Origin: Paludibacter sp.
GTDB taxonomy: Bacteria > Bacteroidota > Bacteroidia > Bacteroidales > Paludibacteraceae
DNA length: 64,000 bases
Direction of reading: 5' to 3'
Assembly: GCA_028690665.1 (NCBI GenBank)
Contig: JAQVAV010000001.1
Span: forward strand, 1 to 64,000
The notes under the pieces are model-generated. The model made no database searches, was not told where the DNA came from, and saw nothing but the letters and a program-made list of their open reading frames with translations. A program made the position numbers and the translations under genes. Below, one piece after another: positions 55,032-63,510 of this stretch (its first letter is position 1; each line of letters opens with the position of its first letter).

Positions 55032-56318
55032 ATGAGAGTATTACAAAAATTATTGTTTTTATTGGCAATTCCGGCATTTTCGTTCGGACAGTCCTTATCC
55101 TTAGACTCTTGTCAGATGAAAGCGAGAAACAACTATCCGCTTTTGAAGCAATACGGACTGATTGAAAAAACGTCTGACTATAATTTGTCGAATGCCAGCA
55201 AAGCTTATTTACCACAGTTCAGTCTGGCGGTAAAAGCAACTTATCGGTCGGATGTGACAAAAATACCGACCATGCTTACCGATGTTCTTTCACAAATGAG
55301 CGGACAGCCAGTTTCTTTTCCATCACTTAGCAAGGATCAGTATCAGGCCGTAGTAGAGTTAAACCAGCTGATATGGGATGGAGGTTTAACCAAGGCCCAG
55401 AAAAAAAGTATAAAAGCTAACTCGGAAGCCGACAAACAAAAACTGGAAGTGGATTTATACGCGCTGAACGACCGCATCAATAACCTGTTTTTCGGCATCA
55501 TGCTGATCAATGAACAGCTAAAACAAAACGACATTCTGAAACAGGAACTTTCGACCAATTATAAAAAAGTGGAAGCATACATACAAAACGGCGTAGCCCA
55601 ACAATCAGATTTAGATGCGATAAAAGTAGAACAAATCAATGCAGGCCAGCATGAAACAGACCTGAAATCGGCCCGCAAAAGCTATCTGCAAATGCTGTCG
55701 GCCTTCATTGGAAAACAAATTGACGAAAACACCCGATTAGAAAAGCCGGTGTTACCTGAAGCAAATATTGAGGTTGAAAACAAACGACCTGAAGTACAGT
55801 TTTTTGCTGCTCAGGAGAAATCATTAGAAGCACAACGCAGTGCGGTTTATGCAGCCAATCTGCCCAAAATAGGAATTTTTGCCCAGGGAGGATATGGCCG
55901 TCCGGGATTAAACATGTTTGATGCCGAATTTTCGACATTCTATATCGGAGGTATCCGGCTTTCATGGAATTTGAGCGGATTTTACACTCAAAAGAACAAT
56001 TTGAATAAAATAGAAACGGGGAAAAAGACCATTGAAGTTCAGAAAGAAACATTTTTGTTCAACAACAATTTGGCTACCCGGCAACAACAAAACGATATTG
56101 ACAAACTGAAAGCAACACTGACAAACGATGATGAAATTATCGGATTACGGACAAACATAAAAAAAGCTGCCGAAGCAAAAGTTGCTAACGGTACTTTAAC
56201 TGTCTCCGATTTATTACGGGAAATAGATGCAGAAAGCCTTGCCCGCCAGACAAAAGCTTTACACGAAATTCAGCTTTACATGACGACCTATCAATTAAAA
56301 AACAATATCAACAATTAA
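55032..56318 (+). CDS. TolC family outer membrane efflux protein
   Basis: A 428-residue outer-membrane channel protein. Signal peptide MRVLQKLLFLLAIPAFSFGQ. Two outer membrane efflux protein repeats of long helices plus strands are visible (LDSCQMKARNNYPLLKQYGL, AVVELNQLIWDGGLTKAQKK, then FSTFYIGGIRLSWNLSGF). Forms the exit duct for the transporter encoded downstream with the HlyD-type adaptor. Next gene starts 33 nt later. Confidence 0.92.
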   Translation: MRVLQKLLFLLAIPAFSFGQSLSLDSCQMKARNNYPLLKQYGLIEKTSDYNLSNASKAYLPQFSLAVKATYRSDVTKIPTMLTDVLSQMSGQPVSFPSLSKDQYQAVVELNQLIWDGGLTKAQKKSIKANSEADKQKLEVDLYALNDRINNLFFGIMLINEQLKQNDILKQELSTNYKKVEAYIQNGVAQQSDLDAIKVEQINAGQHETDLKSARKSYLQMLSAFIGKQIDENTRLEKPVLPEANIEVENKRPEVQFFAAQEKSLEAQRSAVYAANLPKIGIFAQGGYGRPGLNMFDAEFSTFYIGGIRLSWNLSGFYTQKNNLNKIETGKKTIEVQKETFLFNNNLATRQQQNDIDKLKATLTNDDEIIGLRTNIKKAAEAKVANGTLTVSDLLREIDAESLARQTKALHEIQLYMTTYQLKNNINN

Positions 56319-56351
56319 AATTTCTTCTTGTACCACTTTAAATTAAAAAAT

Positions 56352-57248
56352 ATGAATGCAAACAAAATATTTTCGATATTATTTTCAGTACTTATACTGA
56401 CTTCTTGCGGAAAATCAGACAATGATTTTGATGCCTCCGGAACTTTTGAAACCGACGAAGTGATTGTATCAGCCGAAGCCATGGGTAAAATTATGCAATT
56501 CGACATACAGGAGGGGCAGGAACTGACGACTGGTCAAAACGTAGGTTATATCGACAGTATGCAGCTCTACCTGAAAAAATTACAATTGCAGGCTTCGCAA
56601 AAAGCTTTGTTGGTTCGTCGTCCCGACATAAAAAAACAAATTGCCGTACTCGAACAGCAAATTGCAACAGCTAAAACAGAGCAAAAACGCATCGAAAACT
56701 TAGTTAAGGCCAATGCAGCTACCACTAAACAATTAGACGATGTAAATGCTCAGGTAGCCGTACTCGAAAAACAGTTGGCAGCCAGTAAAACCACTCTCGA
56801 ATCGACCGACCAGGGAATGAATAATGATAACAATGCTCTGGAAATACAAATTCGTCAGATTGACGACCAGCTGAATAAATGTCGCATAACCAGTCCCATT
56901 GCAGGAGTGGTATTGGTCAAATACGCTGAAATGGGAGAATTGGCAGCAGCCGGCAAAGCACTGTTTAAAATGGGGAATATGGAAAACCTTATTTTGCGAG
57001 CTTATGTGACTTCCGACCAGCTCTCGAAAGTAAAAACCGGACAAAAAGTAAAAGTTTTCGTTGATTTTGGCAAAGACAAGCAAAAAAAATTTACAGGAAC
57101 CGTCAACTGGATTTCGGATAAAGCCGAGTTTACGCCAAAAACCATTCAAACCCGCGACGAGCGGGCCAACCTTGTATATGCAGTAAAAATAGGGGTAAAA
57201 AACGATGGTTATCTGAAAATAGGAATGTACGGTGATGTGAAATTTTAA
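56352..57248 (+). CDS. HlyD/RND-type membrane fusion lipoprotein
   Basis: I use the ATG at 56352 (MNANKIFSILFSVLILTSC) instead of the upstream start at 56328, because it opens a lipoprotein signal with Cys19; length about 298. A barrel/lipoyl part (FETDEVIVSAEAMGKIMQFD, IQEGQELTTGQNVGYI), a coiled-coil hairpin (QKALLVRRPDIKKQIAVLEQ onward) and a beta-barrel (GELAAAGKALFKMGNMENLI) follow. It links the inner-membrane permeases to TolC, like E. coli YbhG. Confidence 0.92.
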   Translation: MNANKIFSILFSVLILTSCGKSDNDFDASGTFETDEVIVSAEAMGKIMQFDIQEGQELTTGQNVGYIDSMQLYLKKLQLQASQKALLVRRPDIKKQIAVLEQQIATAKTEQKRIENLVKANAATTKQLDDVNAQVAVLEKQLAASKTTLESTDQGMNNDNNALEIQIRQIDDQLNKCRITSPIAGVVLVKYAEMGELAAAGKALFKMGNMENLILRAYVTSDQLSKVKTGQKVKVFVDFGKDKQKKFTGTVNWISDKAEFTPKTIQTRDERANLVYAVKIGVKNDGYLKIGMYGDVKF

Positions 57249-57251
57249 AAG

Positions 57252-58208
57252 ATGGACAAAAATCAAAATATAACGGACATCGCGGTTTCATGCTCTAATG
57301 TCAGCAAAAGTTACAAAGACGTACGGGCGCTGAACAAAGTGAGTATGGAAGTTCCCCGCGGACAGATTTTTGGCATTATCGGGCCTGACGGTTCCGGGAA
57401 AACATCTCTTTTCCGGATTCTGACGACACTCATTTTAGCTGATGAAGGTGCGGCTGCTGTGGATGGCTTCGACGTTGTGGCGGATTATCGGGAAATCAGA
57501 AAACGGGTCGGTTACATGCCCGGTCGGTTTTCGCTATATCAGGATTTGACCGTAGAAGAAAATCTGAACTTTTTTGCAACCGTTTTCAATACGAGCATCA
57601 AAGAAAATTACGATTTGGTCAAAGATATTTATCAGCAAATAGAACCATTTAAAAACCGGCGTGCCGGAAAACTTTCGGGAGGAATGAAACAAAAATTGGC
57701 TTTGAGTTGTGCTCTGATTCATCGCCCAAGCGTACTTTTTCTCGACGAACCTACAACAGGTGTCGATCCTGTTTCCCGGAAAGAGTTCTGGGGGATGCTT
57801 AAAAAGCTGCAAAAAGAAAACATAACGATTATTGTTTCAACACCATATATGGACGAAGCAGGTTTATGCGACAAGATCGGACTGATTCAGGATGGAGAAT
57901 TTCTGACGACAGATACCCCCCGGGGAATTATCGGAAAATATCCGAACAAATTAATTGCCGTGGAAAGCAACGACATGCACCAACTGCTTATTGATTTACG
58001 TGCTAATGAATTAAGCAAAGACTGCTTTGCTTTCGGCGACAGACATCACGTCTCTATTGATCACGCTCTTACAACCGATTCTGCTGCAACAAAGGATATT
58101 ATCCGGGAGATAAAATCATTTTTATTAAATAAAGGGCATAAAAATCTGATTGTAGAGGAAATCGAACCGGGCATTGAAGACTGTTTCATGCAATTGTCAC
58201 AAAAATAA
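57252..58208 (+). CDS. ABC efflux ATPase, first half of a YbhF-like pair
   Basis: A 318-residue ATPase. Walker A GPDGSGKTSLFR (about 38-49), signature LSGGMKQKLALSCAL, Walker B VLFLDEPTTGVDPV, then ISTPYMDEAGLCDK where the usual H-loop THYMDEA shows Pro instead of His, so ATP hydrolysis at this site may be altered. It ends with TAA at 58206-58208; two sense codons later in the same frame the next ATPase begins. E. coli YbhF is one protein of about 578 residues with both domains. Confidence 0.9.
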   Translation: MDKNQNITDIAVSCSNVSKSYKDVRALNKVSMEVPRGQIFGIIGPDGSGKTSLFRILTTLILADEGAAAVDGFDVVADYREIRKRVGYMPGRFSLYQDLTVEENLNFFATVFNTSIKENYDLVKDIYQQIEPFKNRRAGKLSGGMKQKLALSCALIHRPSVLFLDEPTTGVDPVSRKEFWGMLKKLQKENITIIVSTPYMDEAGLCDKIGLIQDGEFLTTDTPRGIIGKYPNKLIAVESNDMHQLLIDLRANELSKDCFAFGDRHHVSIDHALTTDSAATKDIIREIKSFLLNKGHKNLIVEEIEPGIEDCFMQLSQK

Positions 58209-58214
58209 TTTACC

Positions 58215-58982
58215 ATGCAACAACAAATTTCAACATCAGCCATAGATAAAGTCATTGTAGCGGACAAGCTTACTAAAAAATTTGGCAACTTCACAGCTGT
58301 TGACCACATCTCTTTTGAAGTAAAACGCGGTGAGATTTTCGGTTTTTTGGGAGCTAATGGAGCAGGAAAAACTACGGCTATGCGTATGTTATGCGGACTG
58401 AGTATTCCTACTGGCGGGACCGGATTAGTGGCCGGGTTTGATATTAGCAAAGATTCGGAACAGGTAAAAAAACATATCGGCTACATGAGTCAGAAGTTTT
58501 CTCTTTACGACGATTTAAAGGTTTGGGAGAATATTGAGCTTTTCGGCGGAATTTATGGCATGAAAGAACATGAAATCAAAGCAAAAACCGATAAGTTGAT
58601 GCATTTGCTCCATTTCGAAAAAGAACGGGATAAGCTTGTTGGTGAACTTCCGCTCGGATTCAAACAAAAATTAGCTTTTTCCGTATCTATTTTTCACACA
58701 CCCCAAGTTGTTTTTTTGGATGAGCCTACCGGAGGTGTCGACCCGATTACCCGCCGTCAGTTTTGGGAGTTGATTTACGATGCTACGGCGCGGGGCATAA
58801 CCGTATTTGTCACAACCCACTACATGGACGAAGCCGAATATTGCAATCGTGTTTCCATTATGGTGGACGGCAAAATCGAGGCATTAGATACGCCTAAAAA
58901 ATTAAAAGAACAATTCGGTGCAAGCAGTATGGATGAAGTTTTCCATCAGTTAGCCCGCAAAGCGAAGAGAATTGATAGTTGA
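58215..58982 (+). CDS. ABC efflux ATPase, second half of a YbhF-like pair
   Basis: A 255-residue ATPase. Walker A FLGANGAGKTTAMRML (about 47-62), signature region LPLGFKQKLAFSVSIF (degenerate, LPLGF for LSGGQ), Walker B VVFLDEPTGGVDPI and a proper H-loop VTTHYMDEAEYC. The degenerate sites are complementary to those of the first half, as in asymmetric ABC pairs. The last residues (KRIDS and stop) are coded inside the left inverted repeat of the adjacent insertion, so the natural C-terminus may differ. Confidence 0.92.
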   Translation: MQQQISTSAIDKVIVADKLTKKFGNFTAVDHISFEVKRGEIFGFLGANGAGKTTAMRMLCGLSIPTGGTGLVAGFDISKDSEQVKKHIGYMSQKFSLYDDLKVWENIELFGGIYGMKEHEIKAKTDKLMHLLHFEKERDKLVGELPLGFKQKLAFSVSIFHTPQVVFLDEPTGGVDPITRRQFWELIYDATARGITVFVTTHYMDEAEYCNRVSIMVDGKIEALDTPKKLKEQFGASSMDEVFHQLARKAKRIDS

Positions 58983-58987
58983 CAATT
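58970..58987. repeat. Left inverted repeat of the S23-gene insertion
   Basis: AATTGATAGTTGACAATT, which matches the reverse complement of 59359-59376 at 17 of 18 bases. It covers the last codons and stop of the second ATPase gene. Confidence 0.7.
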
Positions 58988-59008
58988 GAGAAATTATAAT
59001 GGTAGCGT

Positions 59009-59395
59009 ATGAAGGAGAATACGGTAAAAAATAAATCTTATGCCTTTGCTCTAAGAATTATCAAAGCATATAAATATTTAAGTTCTGAGCAACGAGAATT
59101 TGTATTATCGAAACAAATGCTCAGAAGTGGCACCGGCATTGGAACTTTAATTCGGGAAGCTGAGCATGCAGAATCAAAAGCAGATTTTATTCACAAAGTG
59201 AATATCGCTCTAAAAGAAGCTAACGAAACGGAATATTGGCTCATGTTATTGCACGACAGTGAATTTATCGATGAAAAATCATTCAATTCTATCAGAACAG
59301 ATTGTCAGGGACTAATTAAAATACTTATCAGTATAATTAAAACGTCAAAGAAAATTAAAATTGGCAACTATCAATTATCAACTGTCAATCAATAA
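59009..59395 (+). CDS. Four-helix-bundle protein, S23/23S rRNA intervening-sequence type
   Basis: A 128-residue protein of the TIGR02436 four-helix family: LRIIKAYKYLSSEQREFVLS, SKQMLRSGTGIGTLIREAEH, DFIHKVNIALKEANETEYWL and a last helix (SIRTDCQGLIKILISIIKTS). First described in intervening sequences of 23S rRNA genes, it is also scattered as single genes in Bacteroidota; function unknown. Here it splits the efflux operon between ATPase and permease genes. Its C-terminus (GNYQLSTVNQ) is coded by the right inverted repeat. The permease starts 5 nt after its stop. Confidence 0.9.
   Translation: MKENTVKNKSYAFALRIIKAYKYLSSEQREFVLSKQMLRSGTGIGTLIREAEHAESKADFIHKVNIALKEANETEYWLMLLHDSEFIDEKSFNSIRTDCQGLIKILISIIKTSKKIKIGNYQLSTVNQ
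59359..59376. repeat. Right inverted repeat of the S23-gene insertion
   Basis: AATTGGCAACTATCAATT, partner of 58970-58987. A further related unit (ATTATCAACTGTCAAT) follows at 59374-59389, giving a small repeat cluster. Confidence 0.7.
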
Positions 59396-59400
59396 AATTT

Positions 59401-60507
59401 ATGAGACAACTATTATCATTCGTCCGTAAGGAATTTTATCATATTTTCAGAGACAAAACCACCATGTTGATTTTATTGGGGATTCCTGTTATCCAAATGA
59501 TTTTGTTTGGTTTTGCCTTATCAACAGAAGTAAAAGACACACAGATTGTTGTTCTGGCTCCATCGCACGATGAAGCTTCAGAACGTATTATCGAACGTCT
59601 GAACGGAAGCGCCTATTTCAATGTTGCCGGAAGAATCAGCAGCAACCGCGAAATCGAAGATGCTTTCCGTAGTGGGAAAGCCAAACTTGTGGTGGTTTTT
59701 GAGGATCGCTTCGGAGAAAGACTTCGCCACGACGGGAAAGCTCATATTCAGCTCATTGCTGATGCCACGGATCCCAACGCAGCAACTACATTTACCTTTT
59801 ACGCAACAAACATTATCAATAACTATCAGCAGGATTTAATGGGAGCACAACAAAATCCGTATATCATCACGCCGGAGGTAAAAATGCTTTTCAATCCGCA
59901 AATGATCGGTGCATACAATTTCGTTCCGGGTGTATTGGGAATGATTATCATTTTGATTTGCGCCATGATGACTTCCATTGCCATTGTAAAGGAAAAGGAA
60001 AAAGGAACCATGGAAGTTCTGTTGGTCTCACCCATGAAGCCCATTTACAGTATTTTATCGAAACTCACGCCTTATTTCGTTCTTTCGTGCGTCAATTTCG
60101 GATCCATTATTCTGCTTTCGGTTTTTATGCTAAAAGTACCAATAACAGGAAGTTTCAGCTCATTAGTATTTATTTCGCTGCTTTATATTTTCGTATCCCT
60201 GGCGCTTGGCATGCTGATTTCCACTTTGGCCAATACTCAATTGGCAGCCATGCTCATTTCGGGAATGGGCCTTATGATGCCGGTTATGCTGCTTTCCGGA
60301 ATGATTTTTCCTGTAGAAAATATGCCGATGTGGCTCCAGGTGATTTCACACATTGTCCCTGCTCGCTGGTATATTGAAGCTGTAAAAGCCATCATGATTG
60401 AAGGTCTGGGATTTATGGCAGTATGGAAAGATGTATGCATTCTTGCCTTTATGGCTTTTGTTTTGGTTATTATCAGTATAAAACAGTATAAAGTTCGTTT
60501 AGAGTAG
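59401..60507 (+). CDS. ABC-2 type efflux permease (YbhS-like)
   Basis: A 368-residue inner-membrane permease. One N-terminal membrane helix (TTMLILLGIPVIQMILFGFA), a large periplasmic domain (about 45-170; VKDTQIVVLAPSHDEASERI) and five C-terminal membrane helices (VLGMIIILICAMMTSIAIVK, EKEKGTMEVLLVSPMKP, MISGMGLMMPVMLLSGMIFP) are typical of ABC2_membrane_3 proteins. It pairs with the second permease to form the transmembrane part. Confidence 0.92.
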   Translation: MRQLLSFVRKEFYHIFRDKTTMLILLGIPVIQMILFGFALSTEVKDTQIVVLAPSHDEASERIIERLNGSAYFNVAGRISSNREIEDAFRSGKAKLVVVFEDRFGERLRHDGKAHIQLIADATDPNAATTFTFYATNIINNYQQDLMGAQQNPYIITPEVKMLFNPQMIGAYNFVPGVLGMIIILICAMMTSIAIVKEKEKGTMEVLLVSPMKPIYSILSKLTPYFVLSCVNFGSIILLSVFMLKVPITGSFSSLVFISLLYIFVSLALGMLISTLANTQLAAMLISGMGLMMPVMLLSGMIFPVENMPMWLQVISHIVPARWYIEAVKAIMIEGLGFMAVWKDVCILAFMAFVLVIISIKQYKVRLE

Positions 60508-60582
60508 GTTTAATAATTATTTGATTTATAAAAATCTAAAGTTTTGAGTTTATAATCTATACGAGTTCTACAGCAAACAATT

Positions 60583-61701
60583 ATGATAAAATATTTATTA
60601 AAAAAAGAATTCAAACAACTCGTACGAAACCCGTTCGTTCCGAGAATGTTAGCCGGATTTCCGCTTATGGTATTGCTTATTTTACCATGGGCTGCCAGTT
60701 ACGAAATTAAAAATCTAAACCTGAGTGTAGTGGACAATGACCACAGTACTTACTCGCGCAAACTGACGGAAAAAGTTATTTCCTCTGGCTATTTCCGGCT
60801 GACAAACGAATCGCCCAATTTTCAACAAGCTTTGGAAAGCATCGAAAAAAATGAATCAGACATTATTCTGGAAATTCCGCCCCATTTTGAAGAAGATTTA
60901 AATACCGGACAAAAAACAAAGGTTTTGATTGCACCGAACGCCGTGAATGGTATGAAAGGCGGCATTGGCATGACTTATTTAGCTAATATCGTAACAAACT
61001 TTAACGCAGATATTCTCCCAAGTCTAATGTCTGCCGGAACAACTTCTGCTGTGGCTATTCCTCAAATTGAAGTTAATTCTTCGTTTAGATTCAATCCTCA
61101 TCTGAATTATCGCGTCTATATGGTTCCGGCATTAATTGTACTTATTCTTACCCTGCTTTGTGGTTTTTTACCCGGAGTTTCCATTGTAATGGAAAAAGAA
61201 ATAGGAACTATGGAGCAAATCAATGTTAGTCCTGTTCCCAAAGGAGCTTTTATTTTAGCGAAACTTATACCTTTCTGGATTATCGGATTTCTGATTCTCA
61301 CCGTAGGCGAAATTATCGCCTGGGCGGTATACGGTTTGGTTCCGGCAGGGCACTACTACACACTTTACTTTTTTGCAGCTATTTATATTGTAGTGGTTTC
61401 CGGCCTCGGATTAGTCATTTCAAATTATGCACAAACCATGCAGCAAGCCATATTTATCGTTTTTTTCTTTATGCTGATATTCATTATGTTGAGCGGATTA
61501 TATACACCTATCGAAAGTATGCCGGAATGGGCAAAATGGATTGCGGCTTTCAATCCGCTGAAGCACTTTATGGTTGTCATGCGGTCGGTATTTCTCAAAG
61601 GAAGCGGTATCTTTGACCTCTACAAAGAAATGTTAGCGCTGTTGGGTTTTGCAGTATTTTTCAACAGTTGGGCAATAATGAGCTACAGAAAAAAGAACTG
61701 A
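60583..61701 (+). CDS. ABC-2 type efflux permease (YbhR-like)
   Basis: A 372-residue inner-membrane permease of the same family as the preceding one: N-terminal helix (MLAGFPLMVLLILPWAASYE), periplasmic domain (LNLSVVDNDHSTYSRKLTEK), conserved EKEIGTMEQINVSPVPKGAF coupling segment and several C-terminal helices (AIFIVFFFMLIFIMLSGLYT, PIESMPEWAKWI). 75 nt after the previous gene. Last gene of the operon, convergent with murQ; I saw no strong terminator in the 7 nt between them. Confidence 0.92.
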   Translation: MIKYLLKKEFKQLVRNPFVPRMLAGFPLMVLLILPWAASYEIKNLNLSVVDNDHSTYSRKLTEKVISSGYFRLTNESPNFQQALESIEKNESDIILEIPPHFEEDLNTGQKTKVLIAPNAVNGMKGGIGMTYLANIVTNFNADILPSLMSAGTTSAVAIPQIEVNSSFRFNPHLNYRVYMVPALIVLILTLLCGFLPGVSIVMEKEIGTMEQINVSPVPKGAFILAKLIPFWIIGFLILTVGEIIAWAVYGLVPAGHYYTLYFFAAIYIVVVSGLGLVISNYAQTMQQAIFIVFFFMLIFIMLSGLYTPIESMPEWAKWIAAFNPLKHFMVVMRSVFLKGSGIFDLYKEMLALLGFAVFFNSWAIMSYRKKN

Positions 61702-61708
61702 CAAAGAT

Positions 61709-62518
61709 TTATGATATTTTCCGGTACGCCTCTATTGCCGAAGCAGCCGAACCGTGAATCACCAACAGGTTTTGCGCCTGTTGGTATTCAATGCCCAGCT
61801 CACGGACAAGCATCCGCGTTCCGCGGTCGATAAGTTTGGCATTGGTCAGTTGCATATTCACCATGCTGTTTCCCTTTACACGTCCAAGTCTGATCATGGT
61901 AGCCGTAGAAATCATATTCAAAATCATTTTGGTAGCCGTTCCGGCTTTCATGCGTGTACTGCCGGTAACATATTCCGGCCCGACGACTGCTTCTATCTTC
62001 ACATTGGCAAATTCCGAAACCGGAGCGTCGGGATTGCAGGTAACGCAAGCGGTAAAAATTTCGTTTCCCTGACATTTTTTCAAGGCTCCGATAACATAAG
62101 GCGTCGTTCCCGAGGCGGCAATACCCACCACAACATCATGCTGACTTATATTGTAAGATTCTAAATCCAGCCAACCCTGCCCGGTATTATCTTCCGCATT
62201 TTCAATCGGAAGTCGTAAAGCCTTGTCTCCACCGGCAATAATGCCGATAACCATTCCGGCAGGCATTCCGAAAGTTGGTGGAATTTCAGAAGCATCCAGC
62301 ACCCCGAGCCGGCCGCTTGTTCCGGCACCAATATAAAAAAGCCGGCCTCCGCGTTTCATCCTCACGACAATTTCCTCTACCAATTTTTCAATTTGCGGAA
62401 GAACAGTTTGCACTAAAACCGCGACTTTTCGGTCTTCATTATTGATTTCGAAAAGGATATCTGCTGCCGACTTCTTTTCGAGATGATCATAATGTGAAGG
62501 TTGTTCGGTGATAAGCAT
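61709..62518 (-). CDS. murQ: N-acetylmuramic acid 6-phosphate etherase
   Basis: A 269-residue SIS-domain lyase that cleaves D-lactate from MurNAc 6-phosphate to give GlcNAc 6-phosphate in murein recycling. Motifs: FYIGAGTSGRLGVLDASEIP, VGIAASGTTPYVIGAL, VGPEYVTGSTRMKAGTATKM. It is about 30 residues shorter than E. coli MurQ at the C-terminus, which I believe is usual in Bacteroidota. 37 nt downstream of the amino-sugar kinase gene, forming a two-gene recycling operon. Confidence 0.95.
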   Translation of the reverse strand: MLITEQPSHYDHLEKKSAADILFEINNEDRKVAVLVQTVLPQIEKLVEEIVVRMKRGGRLFYIGAGTSGRLGVLDASEIPPTFGMPAGMVIGIIAGGDKALRLPIENAEDNTGQGWLDLESYNISQHDVVVGIAASGTTPYVIGALKKCQGNEIFTACVTCNPDAPVSEFANVKIEAVVGPEYVTGSTRMKAGTATKMILNMISTATMIRLGRVKGNSMVNMQLTNAKLIDRGTRMLVRELGIEYQQAQNLLVIHGSAASAIEAYRKIS

Positions 62519-62555
62519 AATCTAAATTTTAAAATTATTTGATGCTATCTTTCTT

Positions 62556-63392
62556 TCAAAAACTATGATATTTTACCAAACCTTCCATCGGACTTTGTTG
62601 TATTTCCGAAATTTCCAATCCGTGTTCCGAAGCTACAATTTCCAATGTATCCCGAAAATAATATGCAATGGAGCCTGTAAAACCGATTTTCATTTCTTCA
62701 AGCGGATATTGCATGACATTACGCACGAAAAAAGCATCGAATGAATCGAACACCAAATTAAAAATTTGCGGTTCTTCGAGATGTTCGAGCAGAAAAGGAG
62801 TAAATTTTGCTAAAAAACGATTGGGAAAAGGTTGCTTGTAAACTTTGTCCATAATTTCGGCAGGAGTCAGTTCGTATTCATCAAAAAACCTGTCACGAAT
62901 CCATTCAGGCATCTGATTTTTCAGGCAATCGGCCACAAAAAGCTTTCCCAGCACAGCCCCACTGCCTTCATCCCCCAAAATAAAACCAAGTGGAGAAACA
63001 TTCTGGACAATTTCTTTTCCATTATAATAACATGAATTGGAGCCTGTTCCGAGAATGCAGGCAATACCTTCATCGTGTTGTAGCAAAGCACGGGCAGCCC
63101 CGAGTAAATCGCTCTGCACTTCTACTGTTGCCGCACTAAAAAATCGCACCAAAGCCTGACTTACAATCAATTTTTTTTCAGGAAAAGAACAACCTGCCCC
63201 GTAAAAACATATTTCATCAATCTGATATTCTTTCACTCCATCTATCAATTGACTATCGAGTAAGGCCACTATATCCTGTTGCGACTGATAAAAAGGGTTG
63301 ATACCATCGGTAACTACTTCTTTTACTTTTGCTCCCAGATCAACCACACACCAGTGCGTTTTGGTAGAACCGCTATCGGCTATTAATTTCAT
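62556..63392 (-). CDS. BadF/BadG-type amino-sugar kinase (GlcNAc/MurNAc kinase-like)
   Basis: I start at the ATG at 63392 (MKLIADSGSTKTHWCVV); the frame also allows a TTG at 63398. About 278 residues of the ASKHA fold: phosphate 1 DSGSTKTHW, phosphate 2 CILGTGSNSCYYNG, then GFILGDEGSGAVLGK. Linked to murQ, so it probably phosphorylates MurNAc (and possibly GlcNAc), comparable to MurK of Tannerella; the exact sugar is inference. Confidence 0.87.
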   Translation of the reverse strand: MKLIADSGSTKTHWCVVDLGAKVKEVVTDGINPFYQSQQDIVALLDSQLIDGVKEYQIDEICFYGAGCSFPEKKLIVSQALVRFFSAATVEVQSDLLGAARALLQHDEGIACILGTGSNSCYYNGKEIVQNVSPLGFILGDEGSGAVLGKLFVADCLKNQMPEWIRDRFFDEYELTPAEIMDKVYKQPFPNRFLAKFTPFLLEHLEEPQIFNLVFDSFDAFFVRNVMQYPLEEMKIGFTGSIAYYFRDTLEIVASEHGLEISEIQQSPMEGLVKYHSF

Positions 63393-63417
63393 ATTCAACT
63401 TTTCTTTTTTCTAAAAA

Positions 63418-63425
63418 CAAAGATA
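63418..63425 (-). promoter_or_regulatory. -7 box (TATCTTTG) for the kinase-murQ operon
   Basis: CAAAGATA on the plus strand, 25 nt upstream of the kinase ATG. The nearest TTG is 24 nt further upstream, longer than usual. Confidence 0.45.
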
Positions 63426-63453
63426 GGACATATTTTCCGATTACATATTCAAA

Positions 63454-63483
63454 TTGAAATCTCAAAATTTAGTCGTAATTTTG
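63454..63483 (+). promoter_or_regulatory. Consensus Bacteroidota promoter for the glycosyltransferase gene
   Basis: TTG (63454-63456), 19 nt, TAATTTTG (63476-63483), 27 nt before the ATG. Divergent from the murQ operon promoter. Confidence 0.65.
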
Positions 63484-63510
63484 ACTTTAAAAAACAAACA
63501 AACACTTTTC

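Noticed and set aside
58999-59034. ATG at 58999 as start of the S23-type gene
   Set aside because: It is in another frame and meets a stop after 11 codons; the ATG at 59009 opens the conserved frame.
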